From the NCBI GenBank assembly GCA_032690845.1, contig CM064420.1, positions 63,166,707-63,230,706 on the forward strand: a stretch of DNA of 64,000 nt, given 5' to 3'. The first letter of the stretch is position 1. The number at the start of each line of letters is the position of its first letter. The translations under genes were made by a program, and so were the position numbers. Positions 61,175 through 64,000 of this stretch are shown in pieces. Below the pieces are notes generated by a model. That model saw nothing but the letters and a program-made list of their open reading frames with translations. It had not been told where the DNA came from and ran no database searches. Source of the DNA: Eleusine coracana subsp. coracana. Taxonomy: Eukaryota > Streptophyta > Magnoliopsida > Poales > Poaceae.

Positions 61175-62346
61175 GCAATTTTTTCGGGTGGTGAATGAAG
61201 ATTAGAATTATTCCTGGTGGCAATGAAGGAATATGTCCTTCTGAAATTGTGTGACGCCTGTGAAATGTCCCTAAGAGGATACCATATCGGTCCCAGTTTA
61301 TTCGAGGTTTCTTGATTTTAGAGAACCAGTGAGGAGGATGCCTAGCTGCAACTGAAAATTTGTTTCAGAATCAGCAGCAAGCAGACGGACAAATTTGATC
61401 GAGAACATCTAGAGCTGCAGAAAGTCAGCCCAGATACAGGTTGCTTTATCATGCTACGGCTATCGAGAGCATCTAGAGTCTATCTAAATAAAACAAGGAC
61501 TAAACCCGGCTTCAAAAAGTTGGTAGAACGGGCCTACTTCATGCTGCTTTGCTTCCTGATTTCAATAATAATGTTGGAGCCATGCAATCAGAACTTTGAT
61601 CCGTTGACTTTGGACAAGTGCCTAAGAGAAATGCGTAATATATCTCTTCGGCTTATGCAATCGGAGTGAGCTCCGACTCAATTGTGGCCACAGAAAACAG
61701 CTCATGAGCAAGGAATGGCTGAGCTATCGAGTATCAACACGGGAGTTGAGAAATTTAGGAATTTTGTAAGATCTCAACTTGTCATTGTTTGATGCTGGGA
61801 ACTAGTCGTGTCTCCATGTTTGGGCAACCTGCCAAGCCTAAGATGCTGGATTATACTGCTAATAGCCAACCTGTAAGCTTTATTTGTCGAGACTAAACAA
61901 ATTAGGAGTATCTATCAGTCAGTTGACTTCCCAAAACCAAAAAGAGTCGAAAAAAAAAGAACTGTTCTGACGTTTGCTTGTCTCAATCGAAAGGCCCAAA
62001 AGAAGCTGAAAAGCCTGGGCCACGACGTAAGGAAAAGGAGATCTAGCCCACTATAACTGCCAGCCCGAAACATTTCTCGCGCCGCTCGTCTCGAAGCCCC
62101 AGCGGCCCCCGCCCCGCGTTCGCGCCTTCACCTTGCTTCTCATCAGGTGAATCACCCGTTCGCCCCCGCCGACCAACCCCAATTGTCAACTCCAAATCCC
62201 GCACAACACCCAATGGATCCACCGCCCGGAGATCGGTCGCGGATCCCTAGAAGCAATTGGATCTCCCGTTGGCCGCATCATTTCCCGTTTAAATCCGATT
62301 TGCCGACTGCGGAAGTCCAGGGAGGAGCAGAAAGAGGCCGGGCGCG

Positions 62347-64000
62347 ATGGAAGGGCTCGTCGAGGGACTGGAGGGCGTCGCGATCGACGAGGTGGAGAGG
62401 GCTGAAACGAGGAGGGACAGGCGTGCAGCAGAAGAGGATGGAGACCGCGAGGAGAGGTCCCGGTCGACTTGGGCTGAGGTGCGCGTCACCTGTTCGATAG
62501 AATGCCGTGGTGGAGTAATGTGAGGTTTGGAGAGACGACTCTCTGCATCGTCTAAGCTTTTTTGGTTCTGCAGGTAGTTTCTGAGGAGAAGGGCGAGGAT
62601 CAAGAGCGGATATGGGGGCAGGCCGAGCATGAAAGGAAGCAGCAGCAGCATGTCCCCGTGTCCACTCAGTTGCACAGCCAGGTTTGAGGGGTTTGAGCTT
62701 TCTTTATGATTCTTCTATCATGGGCACCTTGTTTACAGACCATCTGATTGCATTGTGGTCTATTTGGCACTGTAGGATGAGGGAGGTGAAAGGAATGGTC
62801 AGGGTTGTGATGGCGCCACTGGCACTGGCAACTTTAGGCTGCAGCAGCAGGCAACAGAATGTGGAAGAGAGCAACAGGTTCGTATCTGTTCTGCTTTGTA
62901 ATTCTCTTTGTTTTTGTCAGTGTTCTCTACTATTGGTTGATTAGCAGCACCGAGCACAAGTGCAGCACATCATCTGATGTCCATTTTAAAACTGACACAG
63001 GACAAGGTTGAAGCATAAGTAGTCTGCCATGGTTTATCATTGTCCAGTATCATTTTTGCTCCAATTGTCTTCGTGAATTTAATTATAGATCCTTGGTTTG
63101 AGATGTTAGGATGGTGAAGAGAGAAGCAGTGGAGGTTGGGTAGCAGTGGAGGAAAGAAAACGTCACAGAAGGCCACATCAGGTTCGCTTTTAGTTTGTGT
63201 GAATATTAAAGTTAGAACACCTTCAGGACGTTGGCAATTCCTTTCTGTCTTTTTTTTTTCATGGAACATCAAGATGCATGTATGGCTAATTGTTGCTTGA
63301 ACAGTGACATCTAATCTAAATTATATAGTTTCTCTAGTTCCTTTATATAGTGTCTGGTTTTAAAAGGTACACACATATCATATCTGTACATAGCAGCGTG
63401 TATCCAAGAGCGTAAGCTGACTTATTCTCATGTCAACGTAACGAAAATTTTGCCTTCTATCTCATACACGCCTTCTGGTAAAACTAGGTGGGGGGTTCTC
63501 TTTGGAATGCATGCAGTTAAACAAACTTTACTTTGGTCACAAATATCTTTATGAATAATTATATTCACAGTAAAATTGCCCCCAAGAAATATTAACGTGA
63601 TATAAAAATCTGTAACTCTATTAGGTTTTATAAATATATTACAGTACAATGTGCTGCAAAATCCTATTTTCTAGACTGACTCAACATACAAAACTACATG
63701 TGTTTGTGACTGAAGGGAGCAGTGTTGTAACTATTTTCATCTTTCAATTGAATATATGTATTTCGGTTCCAACATTCTCATTTATTGCTGAAATTGAAAT
63801 TAACCTGTTTGAGAAGACTGAGTATGTGGTGGTTATATTACTATTTTCTAAAAACATTCTTTTTCCTGGCCTATGAAGCATTCTGAAGAATGGAAGGGAT
63901 ATAAGAGACCACCATCTGAACAAGAATACTCTGAAGATACTAGTCATATCCACCATGGCCTAAATGTGGAGCCTACCAGGGAGGAACTCAACAATTTGTC
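62347..64000 (+). CDS. Unrecognised gene, 5' part (cut by window edge)
   Basis: Five exons (62347-62478, 62574-62681, 62776-62877, 63110-63181, 63879-64000 and beyond) join in one frame, every intron in phase 0 with GT-AG borders, which makes a real gene likely. The 178 residues seen are highly charged and hydrophilic: MEGLVEGLEGVAIDEVERAE, then Arg/Glu-rich and Gln-rich stretches, then HSEEWKGYKRPPSEQE. There is no signal peptide, membrane segment or domain I know. It looks like a disordered N-terminus, perhaps of a nuclear or RNA-associated protein, but that is a guess. The ATG context (GCGCGATGG) is good. The small frame starting at 62147 is in another phase and is upstream leader. Confidence 0.65.

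Larger units (their letters stand above)
60365..62346. other. Divergent intergenic region, YS1 promoter side
   Basis: Contains the copy C promoter (TATA at 60504), an inverted repeat at 61063-61174, and from about 62040 the GC-rich leader of the gene starting at 62347. No other gene seen. I found no full-length match to the iron-deficiency elements IDE1 or IDE2 by eye. Confidence 0.45.

Noticed and set aside
62147..62500. 117-residue frame starting upstream of the unrecognised gene
   Set aside because: It is out of phase with the spliced frame from 62347 and runs through the good donor at 62478. It lies in the leader.
1..64000. CRISPR arrays, bacterial operons, integrons or phage
   Set aside because: None found. 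All genes have plant nuclear structure with introns; there are no regularly spaced repeats of CRISPR type.

Overview
This window is nuclear DNA from a grass (Poaceae), probably panicoid. It has intron-rich genes with GC-rich first exons, GT-AG introns, AT-rich spacers full of small transposons, and a transporter whose sequence I recall as closest to maize Yellow Stripe 1 (YS1), the Fe(III)-phytosiderophore transporter. All names come from reading the translations and from family knowledge; no database search was run.

Layout: 1-577 (-) 5' part of a receptor-like cytoplasmic kinase; 3972-6724 (-) a GT-2-type trihelix transcription factor with two DNA-binding domains; 6725-25157 a long spacer with transposon remnants and a clear MIR166 hairpin at 17784-17875 (+); 25158-26008 (+) an HD-Zip I gene of the HOX22/HOX24 type with two ABRE-like G-boxes upstream; 28133-33362 (-) an EMB8-like alpha/beta hydrolase; 34830-39648 (+) a chloroplast FtsH7/9-type metalloprotease; 40693-41334 (-) a tail-anchored cytochrome b5; 42764-60364 (-) three tandem YSL genes; 62347-64000 (+) the 5' part of an unrecognised gene.

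The YSL cluster is the most informative region. The outer copies (42764-46376 and 56986-60364) each join into complete frames of 672 and 677 residues with the same seven-exon layout. The middle copy (47974-54324) keeps all seven exons, but it has a frameshift in exon 1, a one-base deletion in exon 4, lost splice acceptors before exons 5 and 7, and TGG changed to TGA in exon 7. Its second intron also holds a 5'-truncated LINE and a Mutator-type MITE. It is a tandem-duplicate pseudogene.

Mobile DNA is mostly small and non-autonomous, and several insertions have exact target-site duplications: two Mutator-type MITEs (9-bp TSDs), a Tourist-like MITE (TAA), a CACTA derivative, an Au-type SINE, a LINE (13-bp TSD) and an antisense retroposon (13-bp TSD). 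A recurring pattern I did not expect is a set of about ten 10-31 bp A- or T-rich insertions, each flanked by 8-19 bp direct repeats. They look like retroposition events that delivered almost nothing but the poly(A) tail.
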